Source: Nannochloris sp. 'desiccata'
Lineage: Eukaryota > Chlorophyta > Trebouxiophyceae > Chlorellales > Chlorellaceae
DNA length: 64,000 nt
Direction: 5' to 3'
Assembly (NCBI GenBank): GCA_019044685.2
Contig: JAGTXX020000015.1
Location: 2,046,001-2,110,000, forward strand
The notes beneath the pieces are model-generated. The model saw only the letters and a program-made list of their open reading frames with translations, ran no database searches and was not told the origin of the DNA. How positions within the stretch are numbered: the stretch's first letter is position 1; every line of letters begins with the position of its first letter. Below, piece after piece: positions 10,454 to 21,122 of the stretch. A program made the position numbers and the translations under genes.

Positions 10454-11953
10454 ATGTTTATATCTGCAGGGTCTATGGGAAATACTCCTTTGTTAAGAAA
10501 GCCTGCTCCTTGCTATCTTGGGGCATCTATTGCACAGCAAGCCCACCCTGTTTTCGCTCGTGCCACCTTGTCATCTCAAACCCGATCTGCAGCAGCAACA
10601 GCTACCGCCCCATCTGCGACTGCCGAGGATAAATGGATTGCACATACTCTTGATGCAGTATCCCCATCCGATGCTGCCACCCCCGCCCAACTCTCAAGCT
10701 TGCGCTCTAGCTGCTTGGCCGCTCTGGCTACCCAGCGCATGCCCACGAATAAAAATGAGGATTATAGGTTCACAGATATATCCCCAGTGCTTCAAAGCAC
10801 ACTAGTTGCTCCTTCTGCCGTATCTGCCGACCTTGTTGCTACAGCAGTTGCAGCACGCTCTTTAAAAAAATCCACTGCAGCAAGCCTAGTAGTTGTTGAC
10901 GGTGCACTTGACACAGCACATACTACAATAAATGATCTTCCCAAAGGTGTATATGTAGGTGGTCTTGTAGGTGCTCCTTCAGACGTTGTTGGCTTTGCTC
11001 TTGGAACTCAATCTCGTAGCCGAGGTGGCCCTTTTGCCACGTTGAATGGAGCTGTGGCTACAGATACATTAGTAATCCATGTCCCTGAAGGTGTGACAGT
11101 AACTGAACCTATTCATATTGTTCATCTTTCTTCATCTGCTTCTTCTTCGACAACACGTCGCACTGTGTCAGCACCACGGGTGCTTGTCGTTCTTGAAGAA
11201 GGTGCTGCAGCTGAAATAATTGAAGAATATTCTTCGATTAACGACACTCAGGGACAATATATGGTAACAGCTGTGACTGAGATTGAATTGGATGATACCG
11301 CTGTGTTAAAACATAGTTATATTGAATTAGAAGCTGATGGCGCTGCTCATTTTAAAACAACGCTGGTCAACCAAGGAAAAGAAAGTAACTACTCGTTGAC
11401 TGAAGCCCGAATTGGCGGTGCTTTGACTCGACATGATCTGAGTGTTGAACAGCTTGGCTCAAAAACAGAAACTGTGATGAAGAGCTTCTTATTAGCTGGC
11501 CAGGGCCAGCTGCATGACCTTCATTCGAAATTGATATTGGACCATCCTGACGGTAGAGCAGAGCAAATCCATAAATGCATTGCAGTAGATCCTACTTCTC
11601 GCGGCGTATTTGATGGAAATGTCCGTGTCAACAGATTAGCGCAACGAACAGATGCTCAGCAACTGAGTAGAAACTTATTAATGGCACCAAAAGCGACCGT
11701 CAACGTTAAACCAAATTTGCAAATTATTGCCGATGATGTGAAATGTACTCATGGATGCTCGGTTTCTGATCTTGAAGAGGAAGAAATGTTTTATTTACGG
11801 TCTCGTGGCATTTCAGAAGAGGCTGCACGACAGGTTTTGGTGTATTCTTTTGGTAGAGAGGTGGTGCAGCATTTGAAAGACGATGCAGCTATCGGGAGAG
11901 TGGAGGTGGCGACAAAGAAGAAATTAGTTGCTGTCGTGAGCCCAGTGGTGTAG
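10454..11953 (+). CDS. SUFD: Plastid Fe-S cluster assembly protein SufD
   Basis: Single exon of 499 residues. SufD is the scaffold partner of SufB and the ATPase SufC in the plastid SUF pathway that builds iron-sulfur clusters for photosystem I, ferredoxin and others. The N-terminal ~60 residues are Ala/Ser/Arg-rich with almost no acidic residues, as in a transit peptide. The body has the family signature RMPTNKNEDYRFTDISP near 95-110, a beta-helix core, and the C-terminal segment KCTHGCSVSDLEEEEMFYLRSRGI followed by ARQVLVYSFGREVV, which is typical of SufB/SufD. Lack of the SufB-type cysteine cluster and the N-terminal N-EDYRFTD motif favour SufD. A second Met at residue 8 is an alternative start. 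Confidence 0.95.
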   Translation: MFISAGSMGNTPLLRKPAPCYLGASIAQQAHPVFARATLSSQTRSAAATATAPSATAEDKWIAHTLDAVSPSDAATPAQLSSLRSSCLAALATQRMPTNKNEDYRFTDISPVLQSTLVAPSAVSADLVATAVAARSLKKSTAASLVVVDGALDTAHTTINDLPKGVYVGGLVGAPSDVVGFALGTQSRSRGGPFATLNGAVATDTLVIHVPEGVTVTEPIHIVHLSSSASSSTTRRTVSAPRVLVVLEEGAAAEIIEEYSSINDTQGQYMVTAVTEIELDDTAVLKHSYIELEADGAAHFKTTLVNQGKESNYSLTEARIGGALTRHDLSVEQLGSKTETVMKSFLLAGQGQLHDLHSKLILDHPDGRAEQIHKCIAVDPTSRGVFDGNVRVNRLAQRTDAQQLSRNLLMAPKATVNVKPNLQIIADDVKCTHGCSVSDLEEEEMFYLRSRGISEEAARQVLVYSFGREVVQHLKDDAAIGRVEVATKKKLVAVVSPVV

Positions 11954-12160
11954 TTATTATATCCTGTTTGGGAAAAACTAGTGTAGTTACATTTAAATAC
12001 CTTTTCAATTTTGTGAATGAATTAAAACTTCAATAAAAATCCGACTAGGGGAATACAACATAGAAATAGAAGGTATTATAATGTATCATAGTTGATTTCC
12101 GACCTGGCATCTTGATTTTGAAGCATACTATTACATCTTTAATAGTAGAGTTAGATAGCA

Positions 12161-13123
12161 TTAGTTGAGTGTAGAATACAATTTTGCAGCTACTCCTTCA
12201 GCCCATCGAACTTCTTTTGCACTCACAGCTCGCTCCCTTTCACTCACCAGCACCACCACAGAATCTAAATTAAGAAACCCGGTTTTTCTATTATTATTTT
12301 CTTCTTCTTCTCCATAACTAAATGGTTGTATAGGGATAATAGCCACTGAATTTGCTCCAGATGGTATTATTTTGCATGTATCTAACCCAGGTATTCTACT
12401 GAGAGCTCCTCTATTTTCTAAAACAAGTGGCTGCTGCTGTTGAGAGCCTTGGCTTCCGCCACGACTCTGTACTACATTTGCCCAGGCGTCCGTAGCGCGT
12501 TGCAATATCTCAGGAGGTTGTCCCCCAGCTATATTCGACCCTAAAATACCACGGCACATCAATACTTGGCCCTTATCAACTACAAACATACCACACGTAT
12601 TTGAATTTTTTAAAATCGCATAGGACGACCAAGCTAAATTTTGTTGAACACCTTCTGAGAGGTTTTCTGTATTTAAAGCAAATATGTTAGTACCCCCAGA
12701 AACACTTTCGGCCGCTGCACGGCGGCCTTTGCCTGGACGCAGCTCGTCTAATCGTTGTTGCAGGGTGGGAGCAGCTATTCCGACTGCAGCTAAGATTGCG
12801 CCCAAGATTTCAATTCGAGTTTGAGGGTCAGAAACTGGTTGTGGGGAGACGACGTGATTTGCAAGTAGTAAACCTGCTCCTAGCATGCCTACGACACGGG
12901 GGATGAGGGCATCGTCAAAGCCAGGGATGCCTAGAGTAAAGCGAAAGACAGCAACCTCAAAGTCACCGTCGTCTCTGGCTGCAGTTTTAATATTGCGCTG
13001 GCGTTGGGAATAATATTGTATTGACTGAAGATGAAGATGCGCTACAGACAAAGAATTGTGTTGCAACGGCCTATGCGTTCTACAGGCTGAATGAAAGGAC
13101 ATTGCCATAATTATAGGTGGCAT
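12161..13123 (-). CDS. CCB2: Cytochrome b6f assembly factor CCB2-like
   Basis: Single exon of 320 residues. CCB2 works with CCB4 and other CCB proteins in attaching the unusual haem c(i) to cytochrome b6 in the thylakoid membrane. After a basic, His/Ser-rich transit region of ~45 residues comes the family signature VFRFTLGIPGFDDALIPRVVG. Two hydrophobic helices follow: GMLGAGLLLANHVV and ILGAILAAVGIAAP. The soluble part includes the conserved LSEGVQQNLAWSSYAILKN stretch (LKEDLAWATYVLLRNT in plants), then VLMCRGILG and a C-terminal VSAKEVRWAEGVAAKL. CCB4 shares the domain and remains an alternative. It is convergent with SufD (207 bp between stops) and divergent from the U-box gene (268 bp). 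Confidence 0.85.
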   Translation of the reverse strand: MPPIIMAMSFHSACRTHRPLQHNSLSVAHLHLQSIQYYSQRQRNIKTAARDDGDFEVAVFRFTLGIPGFDDALIPRVVGMLGAGLLLANHVVSPQPVSDPQTRIEILGAILAAVGIAAPTLQQRLDELRPGKGRRAAAESVSGGTNIFALNTENLSEGVQQNLAWSSYAILKNSNTCGMFVVDKGQVLMCRGILGSNIAGGQPPEILQRATDAWANVVQSRGGSQGSQQQQPLVLENRGALSRIPGLDTCKIIPSGANSVAIIPIQPFSYGEEEENNNRKTGFLNLDSVVVLVSERERAVSAKEVRWAEGVAAKLYSTLN

Positions 13124-13391
13124 GTTAATTTTTAAAATGTTATTTGACGAATTTGCAAATTGCAGGCAAATGCGTCAAGCTATTAGGTCTTTATTATTCT
13201 CTAGTATCATCGATAGCAAAATTAAGGTACATTTAAGGTAGATTGAAGGTAATTTTAGTGGACAGTTTTGAACCCTTTTTTGTGAATCGAAGGACCGCTT
13301 TGACTGATCTTTTTTCCTCATGTAGATCCTCTATCTAAACCTTGGAACATAAATTACGCCAACTTGACATCTCAGAAATCTAGAATTTGCC

Positions 13392-15042
13392 ATGCCGTCG
13401 TCCCTAAGGTCGCTGCCTCCTCGAGGTAACCCATCGAATCTCTCAAAAATAGAGGAGGACGATGCTGCACTCTTTGAAGCTCCCTCTGAGCTTGTTTGCC
13501 CTATCACGCACGCAGTCTTCTTCGATCCTGTCCTCACTCAAGCTGGCCATGTAGGTTTCCGTGCATTTCACCAAACCTTGCATCTTAATGTAAAACTGTC
13601 GCTAAAATTCTACATTCTACACCCTGCAGGCATATGAACGTAAATCGATAGAGCAGCACTTACGAACCACCGACACTGACCCCATGAGCCGCCAACCGCT
13701 TCTAAACCCATCTCTCACCCCAGTTTTCGTTCTCAAATCCAGAGCTTTAGAGTATAGAGAGAGTACGTCTCGTCTCTGTGTTGATCGTGCTTGCTCTGTC
13801 TCCCCACCTCGCCCTCCAATAGATTACCTCCGTCGTGCCGTGGAGCTCTGCTCCGATGTCAGATTTCTCCCAAAAGGCCTCACTTCTGAAGTCGTTACTT
13901 ATGTCAACAGCCACTTGAGCAATGTCTACGACCGTCTCGCTTTAAATCTCTTTGCTGGAGGACTTTTGGAAAATGGGTATCGAGATCGAGCTGCTGCTGT
14001 TTATTTCCATTTGTTACTTACTGAAGAAGATAAATCTGCGCAGGCAAGTATACTGAAACGCTGTCTAGCCTGCTGGCAAGCTGGTGGGACTGCACCTAGG
14101 AGTGGAGAGAACACAAGCACCAGCAGTACTGATGGCGGTGGTGACTACACCAGTGGTGATTTCAATAGCACTCCTTCGTATAAAGATGTAGATGGCCACG
14201 TATTTGAGAAATTAGTGCAAATGATAGATACGAAAGAATCTCATTTTGGATGGCTTATAGAAGTTTCAAGCGAAGCAGGGCTGGGTAATAGATTTCTAGC
14301 TAGATTATGTGAACAGATATTATTTCCGCAACGAATGGCGGTGTTCCCATCAACCTCGTCGCTTTCTGCTTCTTCTTCTTCTGGTCTTGATTCTACTAGT
14401 ATGGTAGTAGCATCACCCAGAGCACGTGTGAAGAGGCAGGGAAGTTTGCCGTGGGAAACCGAAAAGGAAGTCCTTCTGAAATATTGTTTTGTGCTGACTG
14501 CCGGGGTGAAGGAAGAGCATGCCGAATTGAATAATAGAATCGCAAGCTTAGAGGAAAAACTCTCAGCGAATAGGAGAGGCCGAAGAGGGGGGAAATTTAA
14601 TAGACTGTGGCTCAGTGCTTCTAGTAACGACCTGAATAACGGCGGTACTGAGAATAAAGATGATGATGATGATGATGATGATGGCAGGGGCTGTAGCAGT
14701 GAAGAACACAGTGGAGGTGATGGGAACGATTTTATACGCCCTCTGGGTAACGCATTGATGGTACTTAAAAGAGTAGTACGGCATCCGTTTCTGATGGTAC
14801 CTTGTGCAGCTATTGCTGTCCTAGGTGACCCTCACAACCCTTTAGTTAGATCGACCTTTGTGCTCCCGTTTTTAGCTTTGATGCACCACTCGAGCGGTGG
14901 CAGTCGCAGTGGTACCTGGAGAGGTGGGAGGTTTTCTTCTGTAGAGATGCCACAAGCACCCTCAGGAGAAGAGGCAGAAGGAGAAGGTGAGAGCAACACT
15001 GAGAGCACCCCTGCTGATTTTACTAAGAAAGAAATTGAATGA
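13392..15042 (+). CDS. U-box protein with C-terminal hydrophobic segments, probable E3 ubiquitin ligase
   Basis: Two exons, 13392-13550 and 13630-15042, joined in phase 0 (donor GTAGGT, acceptor CTGCAG), giving 523 residues. The junction completes a U-box near residues 30-80: SELVCPITHAVFFDPVLTQAGH then AYERKSIEQHLRTTDTDPMSRQPL, the fold that recruits the E2 enzyme. The middle is helical with no ARM repeats visible. A coiled-coil stretch (LNNRIASLEEKL) is followed by an eight-Asp run coded by a GAT repeat. Near residues 425-475 two hydrophobic segments (FLMVPCAAIAVLG, STFVLPFLALM) could anchor the protein in a membrane. The tail is acidic. Substrates cannot be inferred. Confidence 0.8.
14659..14683. 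repeat. GAT trinucleotide repeat (poly-Asp)
   Basis: Eight GAT codons in a row inside the U-box gene encode poly-Asp. Confidence 0.9.
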
Positions 15043-15467
15043 AAAGAAGAAAAGATAATTGCTTCTTTTCTGATCCTCCCGGTGCCACACCGGCAATTTT
15101 TCCAAATAATAAGTCCTAGCTTCGAGTCTAAAGAATGAAAGAAACATACCTAGTGTATTTCTACTCGTAACCCCTCTAGTTACGACGGAGTGTGCGTCTG
15201 CATCTTCTGATGTTGATTTATCTCGTGTGTTGAGGAAACTCATTAGAAAGGAAAAAAAGGGTCTGACGAAGAGGCAGTTTTGACTTTTTTGAAAGTTCAT
15301 AGTGTTTTGACTTCAAGATTCAGTTCATTTTATAAATATATATCTGCTGTAGTAAAGTGGAAATAGCTTCAGATACGTTTTATTTTGTATTGTATACTCT
15401 TTATTTTATATGGTAACGCTCAATAAACCAGCCCAGTCCAGTCCAGTCCATATAAATAAACTGTAAA
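15043..15467. other. Intergenic region
   Basis: 3' flank of the U-box gene and 5' flank of the next gene. A CCAGT motif is repeated about four times at 15431-15449. Otherwise AT-rich without coding frames of interest. Confidence 0.5.
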
Positions 15468-16206
15468 ATGCCTCTTCCACAGTCCCGGCCTTCCAAGAAG
15501 ATGGTGACAGGAGCACAGAAAGGCCGGAAAGCCAAAATAGAACCAAATAGTCCCCAGCAATTGACGCCCTATGCGTCTCTGGGTGCCAATAACACCAAGT
15601 CTTTGCAAGAAATGAAAGCGTTTATAGCCCAGATGCAGTTGAAATACAACCCAGCTGGTCCGACAACGACAGCAACGCTCACTGATAACTCTTTCCAAAG
15701 CTTCTCTGACAAGCTTATAGAGGATTATTTTGGTTTAAACACTAAACAATCTAGTAAGTTTCTCAAGTATCTAGATTTGGCTACTTGTCCAACAGGGAAT
15801 ATCACTGCTTTCCCACCGCCCGCGACGTTGCCAGCAATGAATGCAGAGCGGCAGGAGGAGGAGGAAATGCCGGTAGCAGATCCACCTACAAGGTGCATTA
15901 TCTCAAATAATTGTGTATCTTCCTGTGCTGAAGTGGCAGAAGAAGCGGCATCCCTCAAAGTGCTATTAGCAGAGATGCAACGCCAACATTTGGAACTGAG
16001 GAAAGGTAAAGCTCTAGCATTTTGATAGACTTTAGAACCCAAACCATTCTTTCTATTCCGTTATAACCATTCCGTTTATCTTATTTGCAGATTTAGAAGA
16101 GTATGCTGCTACAACTGGAGCTATGCTGGCATCTATGCAGGGGCAGTTGAAGCGGTGGAATAACACTGGTGGTGATAGCGGTAATAAACACGGTGGCCAG
16201 TATTGA
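15468..16206 (+). CDS. Unknown small protein with C-terminal coiled coil
   Basis: I do not recognise this gene. Exons 15468-16005 and 16091-16206 join in phase 1 (G|AT codes Asp; donor GTAAAG, acceptor TTGCAG) to give about 217 residues. A basic N-terminus (RPSKKMVTGAQKGRKAK) is followed by a helical segment (SLQEMKAFIAQMQLKYN), a region with scattered Cys, and a coiled coil (EVAEEAASLKVLLAEMQRQHLELRKDLEEYAATTGAML) that crosses the splice junction. The tail is Gly/Asn-rich. The continuity of the heptads across the intron supports the exon model. Confidence 0.7.
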
Positions 16207-16598
16207 GCTGAGGGGGGCCCTCAGGGGCGGCACTGACGATCCGATGCGATACCGACAGTAAATGCAAGGTGTTCTAGGCCGCTATGCTAGCTAGAGGGGG
16301 CCTGGCTGCCAGCCAATGGTTGCCATGCACAGGCGTCGTTCTGACTTTCCTTTTAATAGTAAAGCGTGTGCAAATTACTTCTGTCTTGTAGAACGTCCTC
16401 ATTCTGTATTATAAAATTATGTATGTAAATATCGCAAAGCTTTGAGAACACAAACAAGGGCTTTGTTATTCTGCATTGCTGAGTTTGGTAAAAAGCAGTG
16501 GATCATCTCTCACAGCTCTTGCTGTCTGAAGCACAGCCGACGTTCTCGATCTTGATTTGTTATTGTGATCGATAAGGATAACGCCGGACTAAGCCACG
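16207..16598. other. Intergenic region
   Basis: A short GC-rich stretch (16207-16330) follows the stop, then AT-rich leader of the delta-COP gene. No coding frame is seen. Confidence 0.5.
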
Positions 16599-18377
16599 AT
16601 GGTAGTCCTTGCAGCTAGCGTTGTTACGAAGACAGGAAAAGGTGAGATGAATGAAAATATTGCTAGACATGGGACACTTTAAGCTTCTGCGAGTTTGTGG
16701 TACTAACATGATATGATTTTTGTTTGGCTTGCAGCTCTGGTGTCTCGCCAGTTTGTGGACATGATGAGCAGAATCAGAATAGAGGGACTGCTTGCAGCGT
16801 TTCCCAAGCTGATCGGTGCAGGGAAGCAGCATACCTATGTAGAAGCCGAGAACGTGCGGTATTTGTACCAGCCTTTGGAGGTGAGGAGCTGAAAACCTCT
16901 GTTATTTAGCTCTTGTTTTCTTTTTTTTTCCTTCTCTGAACCAAATTGTTTTTCGCTGTCAAAAAAACTAAACTGATGTCTTCACTCTTTCTCCTACTTG
17001 ATGCAGGGCATGTACCTGGTATTAGTCACTAACAAGGCAAGTAATATCTTAGAAGATCTCGAGACATTACGACTTTTGGGCAACGTGGTTGCTGACTTTG
17101 TAATGCCAATGGAGGAAGAGTTTGTTACTGCAGCTGCTTTTGACCTTATCTTCGCCTTTGATGAAGTAGTCGCCACTGGGGGGTTCAAGGAAAATCTCAC
17201 TTCAGGACAGGTCCGCCAAAACACAGAAATGGAATCTCATGAAGAGAAACTCCACAAAATGATCGTCCAATCCAAGATCAACGAAACCAAGGATTTAATG
17301 AAGAAGAAAGCAATGGAAATCGACCGGACAAAGGTGGAACAAATGCGTGGTGGGCCGGGTATGGGCCCTGGCGGTCGCGGTATGGCAGCTGTCTCAAACT
17401 TTGGATCAGGTGGAGGTATGGGAGGTGGCGGCAGTGGGTATTCTGCTCCTGACTCTTCAATGGCAGCTATGGCTGCTGCATCTCGTCGGGAAGACCGTTC
17501 CTCCTCCCTCGGAGCCGGTAAAAAAGGTATGCAACTGGGCAAGAATAAACTTGGCGGTGGTCTCCTTGAAAGCTTAAAGGCCGAGGGTGAATCCGTTGAA
17601 GACATTCGCAGTGGAAGTGCTGCAGCAGCCCCAGTTATACCTATGCCAAGTGAACCTGTTTTCCTCAGTATTGAAGAGAAACTCAGTGTAGCACTAAACA
17701 AAGATGGCGGCCTTGAAGGAATGGAGGTCTCAGGCACATGCTCACTTACTGTTGGTAATGAAGCAGATGCATGTGTGAAAGTACTTCTTGCAGGCAACCC
17801 TAACCCTGGCTATCAATTCAAAACACACCCTAATATTGATAAAGCTATGTACAGTGGAGAAAATACTTTGGGATTGAAAGATCCTTCTCGTCCATTCCCT
17901 TGTGGTGCTCCTCTCGGTGTGTTGAAATGGAGGTTCCAAACTGCAGATGAAAGTCTTGTACCCTTGACAATCAATTGCTGGCCATCTGTTTCTGGTGGAC
18001 AATCATATGTGAATATCGAGTATGAAAGCACAGTGCAATTCGATCTTCATAACGTCACTATTGCTGTTCCCATCCCTGGTGGCGGTAATGCCGCACCCAC
18101 CGTCAACACAATCGATGGCGAGTGGAGGTACGATCAACGTAGATCACTGTGGATATGGACTATTGAATTATTGGATTCTTCCAATGCAACTGGATCCGCT
18201 GAGTTTGTAGTCCCTGCTGCAGATCCAAATGCTTTCTTCCCTATCCAAGTCGCCTTTACTGCACCAAAGACATTGTGCGACATTAGTGTTGCAGGTGTAG
18301 TTGGTGCTGCTGATGGATTGCCTGTGAAATATGGATCAAGTACTGCTCTTATGACTGAATCGTATACTGTGGAGTAG
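16599..18377 (+). CDS. Coatomer subunit delta (delta-COP)
   Basis: Subunit of the COPI coat that buds retrograde vesicles from the Golgi. Three exons: 16599-16641, 16735-16880 and 17007-18377, giving about 519 residues, a normal length. The first exon encodes only [14 protein letters not shown]. The joined N-terminus ([27 protein letters not shown], then [31 protein letters not shown]) is the longin-type domain of delta-COP. The linker includes a charged helix ([24 protein letters not shown]) and a Gly/Met-rich segment. The C-terminal half, from about residue 260, is the mu-homology domain ([31 protein letters not shown]). A TACTAAC branch-point-like motif lies at 16701-16707 in the first intron. 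Confidence 0.95.
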
Positions 18378-18737
18378 TTGAACAATTTCTTTTTTGTTTG
18401 TTATGTATCATTGTTTTTTATTTTCTGTTTAAAAGAGAAAATAAATTTACGACAGCAATGCGATGTACATTCTTGCAATGTACATCTTACGTACAGAGTG
18501 CAAGTAATTGCTCATAAAAAACATGCAGTTGTTGTCCTTCTTTTGGGCAAAGTATCAATGTATGTCCGAGTAATAATCCATTGGCTTCGAAATAATTTAA
18601 TGTGTGAAAAAAATTTTCTTTTCGCCATACTGCGCTGCAGGCGCAAAAATAGCTCAAAACACTAATCCAAACCCTGCTCGCTTTACATTTAAATAATGTT
18701 CCTTATATGGTTTGAGCACTAAGGGGATTTCTCTTCG
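18378..18737. other. Intergenic region
   Basis: AT-rich, no coding frame; 3' flank of delta-COP and 5' flank of the frameshifted gene. Confidence 0.5.
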
Positions 18738-18758
18738 GTGCGAGGACATTCTACAACA

Positions 18759-19943
18759 ATGATTAAAGGGAACGTCAAAACTAAGATTGATGCTCTTATT
18801 TGGAAAGATGCAGAGCCAGGTCGAAATGTTGCAGCAGCAGCAGCTGAATACGAGATCTCGCCGGCCGGGTTGTATAATGCTATCGATGTCTTGAAGGGGC
18901 TTGGCGTGAGCGCCGCTGAGTTCAGACAGGGAGGGATGGAGGCTGATGAGCTGAGAGCGGCCTCAGAAGCTGTTCTTCATGGCGCTCACGGGGGGGGGGC
19001 GACCGAACAGCATTTAAGACTGTTGCTTATTACGCTAAACATCCAGATCAGGTAAAGGCAGCATACGGACCCATTGCCTACGATGATTCACCTTTTGATT
19101 CCACACCTGCTGATCCTTTATATATGGAGCGTCCGGATTGGTATGATCACGATCCCAATTATACACCATATTATAACCCGGATTTGCCAGCTGCTAGTCG
19201 TGAAGATCGTGTTGCAAACGTCCTCTCTGAGGCTGCTGTAAAGCAGTTGCTGATTTCCGCTATTTCCACAGGAAAAGTATTTGCACTGCCAATTTCTACC
19301 AAATCTGGACATCCCAAATTTCAACAATTGTGTTTGGTGTCGAATATGCGGACAGCTGGCGGTGGTTTTCGTATTCCGGCGAAAAGCATAGCAATGCAGG
19401 AAATCGAGGCGTGTCCATATGCAGAAACCTATCTAAAGAATCGTGGTCGCCAACAAACTATCCAATTTTCTCATATTTGGTGGAGGTATACCAATAGAAA
19501 CTCGGATGGAAGCATGCGAATGATTCCTTGTTATTATGAAATCTCGCATGACGCTGAGGCGTTCAACTACACCCAGGCTATTTTGGAGTAGTCTTTTTGC
19601 TGCTTTTGCTGATATCTCTGCTGCTGGTGGTCGTGCTCGCCTTGCTACTGCTGGTGGCGGTAACACTGTCCCTACTACTGGCGGTGGCCGTTCTATCCCT
19701 GCTCCTGCTCCTGCTGGTGATCAATCGAGCTTCGACGAACACGCTGAAATGGTGCAGCAAGAGTACAATAAACAACATCCGGAGCAACGGCAACAGCAGC
19801 CAGAGATATCGAGTCAAATGGAGGAGGAAGAAGAAAAAATTAGTAACGCGTCAGCTGAGAGTATGGACGAAGACAGTGCTTCAGAAGGTTGTACCTTAGA
19901 AGAAAGTGGAGAATACGAATCTGGTACTAGTGGTTTTTGTTAA
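18759..19943 (+). pseudogene. Unknown gene broken by two frameshifts
   Basis: Three successive frames read like one protein of about 390 residues. The first starts at ATG 18759 and contains a probable helix-turn-helix (NVAAAAAEYEISPAGLYNAIDVLKGL). At a run of ten G (18990-18999) the sensible reading moves to another frame, giving DRTAFKTVAYYAKHPDQ and on to a stop at 19589-19591; eight or eleven G would restore it. Near 19570-19600 it moves again, to a frame ending at 19943 with an Ala/Gly-rich, then Gln/Glu-rich tail. No intron borders fit either change. The middle part (KVFALPISTKSGHPKFQQLCLVSN; SHIWWRYTNRNSDGSMRMIPCYYE) matches no family I know. It may be a decayed gene, an assembly error, or a recoded gene. 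A mobile-element origin is possible from the HTH but unproven. Confidence 0.65.
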
Positions 19944-20012
19944 AGTTTTAAAAAAGAAAGTGAGAAAAATAATGTTCAGCAATAATAAATTATCGATAGT
20001 AATATCTATCCT

Positions 20013-20111
20013 CTTTTATTTTGTCATAGCTGTCCCCTTTTGTTTGTAGTCCCCTTTTATTTTGTCATATGTGTCCCCTTTTGTTTGCAGTCCCCTTTGA
20101 TTTTATTTTGT
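20013..20111. repeat. 41-bp direct repeat, about 2.4 copies
   Basis: Units start at 20013, 20054 and 20095. The first two differ at a few positions and share the core CTTTTATTTTGTCAT plus a following CCCCTTTTGTTTG block; the third is partial and degenerate. It lies just downstream of the frameshifted gene. Confidence 0.8.
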
Positions 20112-20310
20112 TTTGCTGAAGAAAGACCTAAAGAGAGAATTTTTAGAGGTTTATAAAAGTTTTGTGCATCGTGCCGGATGTGACCCCTTGGGGCTGCTCA
20201 TGGTAACTGATGACGACTAGGAGGAGATCCTAGTATAGAATAGTTACAAGATGATTAATAAGATGATTAATACGAAAAGCATTGTAAGAAATCAGGAATT
20301 CCATTTCGCA
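20112..20310. other. Short non-coding flank between convergent genes
   Basis: Between the repeat and the stop of the membrane protein on the other strand. Nothing recognisable is seen. Confidence 0.4.
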
Positions 20311-20826
20311 TCAGCTACCCAAAGCAAGGATGACAATGACTAGAAATCCTATACTTGTATACCGAAATGCAGCAGATACGAGCGCAAAGACAACAACACC
20401 TAATTTTAAAAATATGTTACCAAAAGACAAAGCAAGGGCTCCTAATAAAACAGCAGCTAGCACATTTTGAAAACCGAATTCACCACCACCGCCGCCGCCG
20501 CTTTCAGGGCTGAGCACTGAAGCTTCTAATTCATCTTCGATTTCTTCCTCGCTGTCGTATGGTTCAAGCTCCCAATCTGGAAGCTCACCTCCCCAGCTAC
20601 GATCTAAAGGAACAGCCTGCTGCTGCCACCGCCGGGACGATGCGCTCGAGAATGAAGCGGAGGAGGGTAACTGCACTGCGATAGGCTGGCTTCGTAGAAG
20701 ATACGTAGGGCTTACTAGGGCGCATTTTACTGTTCGTAGGCAATTAATTGGTTGTAGAGTATGATTGTGAAGGTCTACACGCTGCGGAGGGCTAGCATGT
20801 GATTCAGATTTCAATGCCAATCGCAT
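20311..20826 (-). CDS. Plastid-type membrane protein of unknown function
   Basis: Single exon of 171 residues. The N-terminal ~65 residues are rich in Arg, Ser and Pro with very few acidic residues, consistent with a transit peptide ending near SSRRWQQQA. An acidic segment (EEEIEDELEASVL) and a Gly run follow. The last ~60 residues form two hydrophobic helices, LAAVLLGALALSFGNIFLKL and SAAFRYTSIGFLVIVILAL. This resembles small envelope or thylakoid proteins of green plastids, but I cannot assign a family. It is divergent from the coiled-coil gene at 21123. Confidence 0.65.
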   Translation of the reverse strand: MRLALKSESHASPPQRVDLHNHTLQPINCLRTVKCALVSPTYLLRSQPIAVQLPSSASFSSASSRRWQQQAVPLDRSWGGELPDWELEPYDSEEEIEDELEASVLSPESGGGGGGEFGFQNVLAAVLLGALALSFGNIFLKLGVVVFALVSAAFRYTSIGFLVIVILALGS

Positions 20827-21122
20827 CCTGCTAATACTCTGAAGCCGTCACAAAATAATTCAAAAAAATATTTTAATCCGATATAATAAATATGCGATAT
20901 CCTTCGGTAGTTCTAGACCTTCTTTAATTTAAAATTCTTTAACTAGTTATTGGCGGCGTTGACTTTTGACCTCCTTCAACCGTCTCAGTCTAAACCTGAC
21001 AGTATTTGAACTAATACCCAGACTTTCAGAATAGTTCAAGCCTTCATATGACTCGTCTACGCGTTTAACTTCTTTTAAGAAGTGTAACTGCAAGACATTC
21101 CCACCATCTCCTTTGGACCTAC

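Noticed and set aside
15432..15450. Repeated CCAGT pentamers before the 15468 gene as a possible regulatory array
   Set aside because: Only about four short copies, no known factor site, and no second example in the window.
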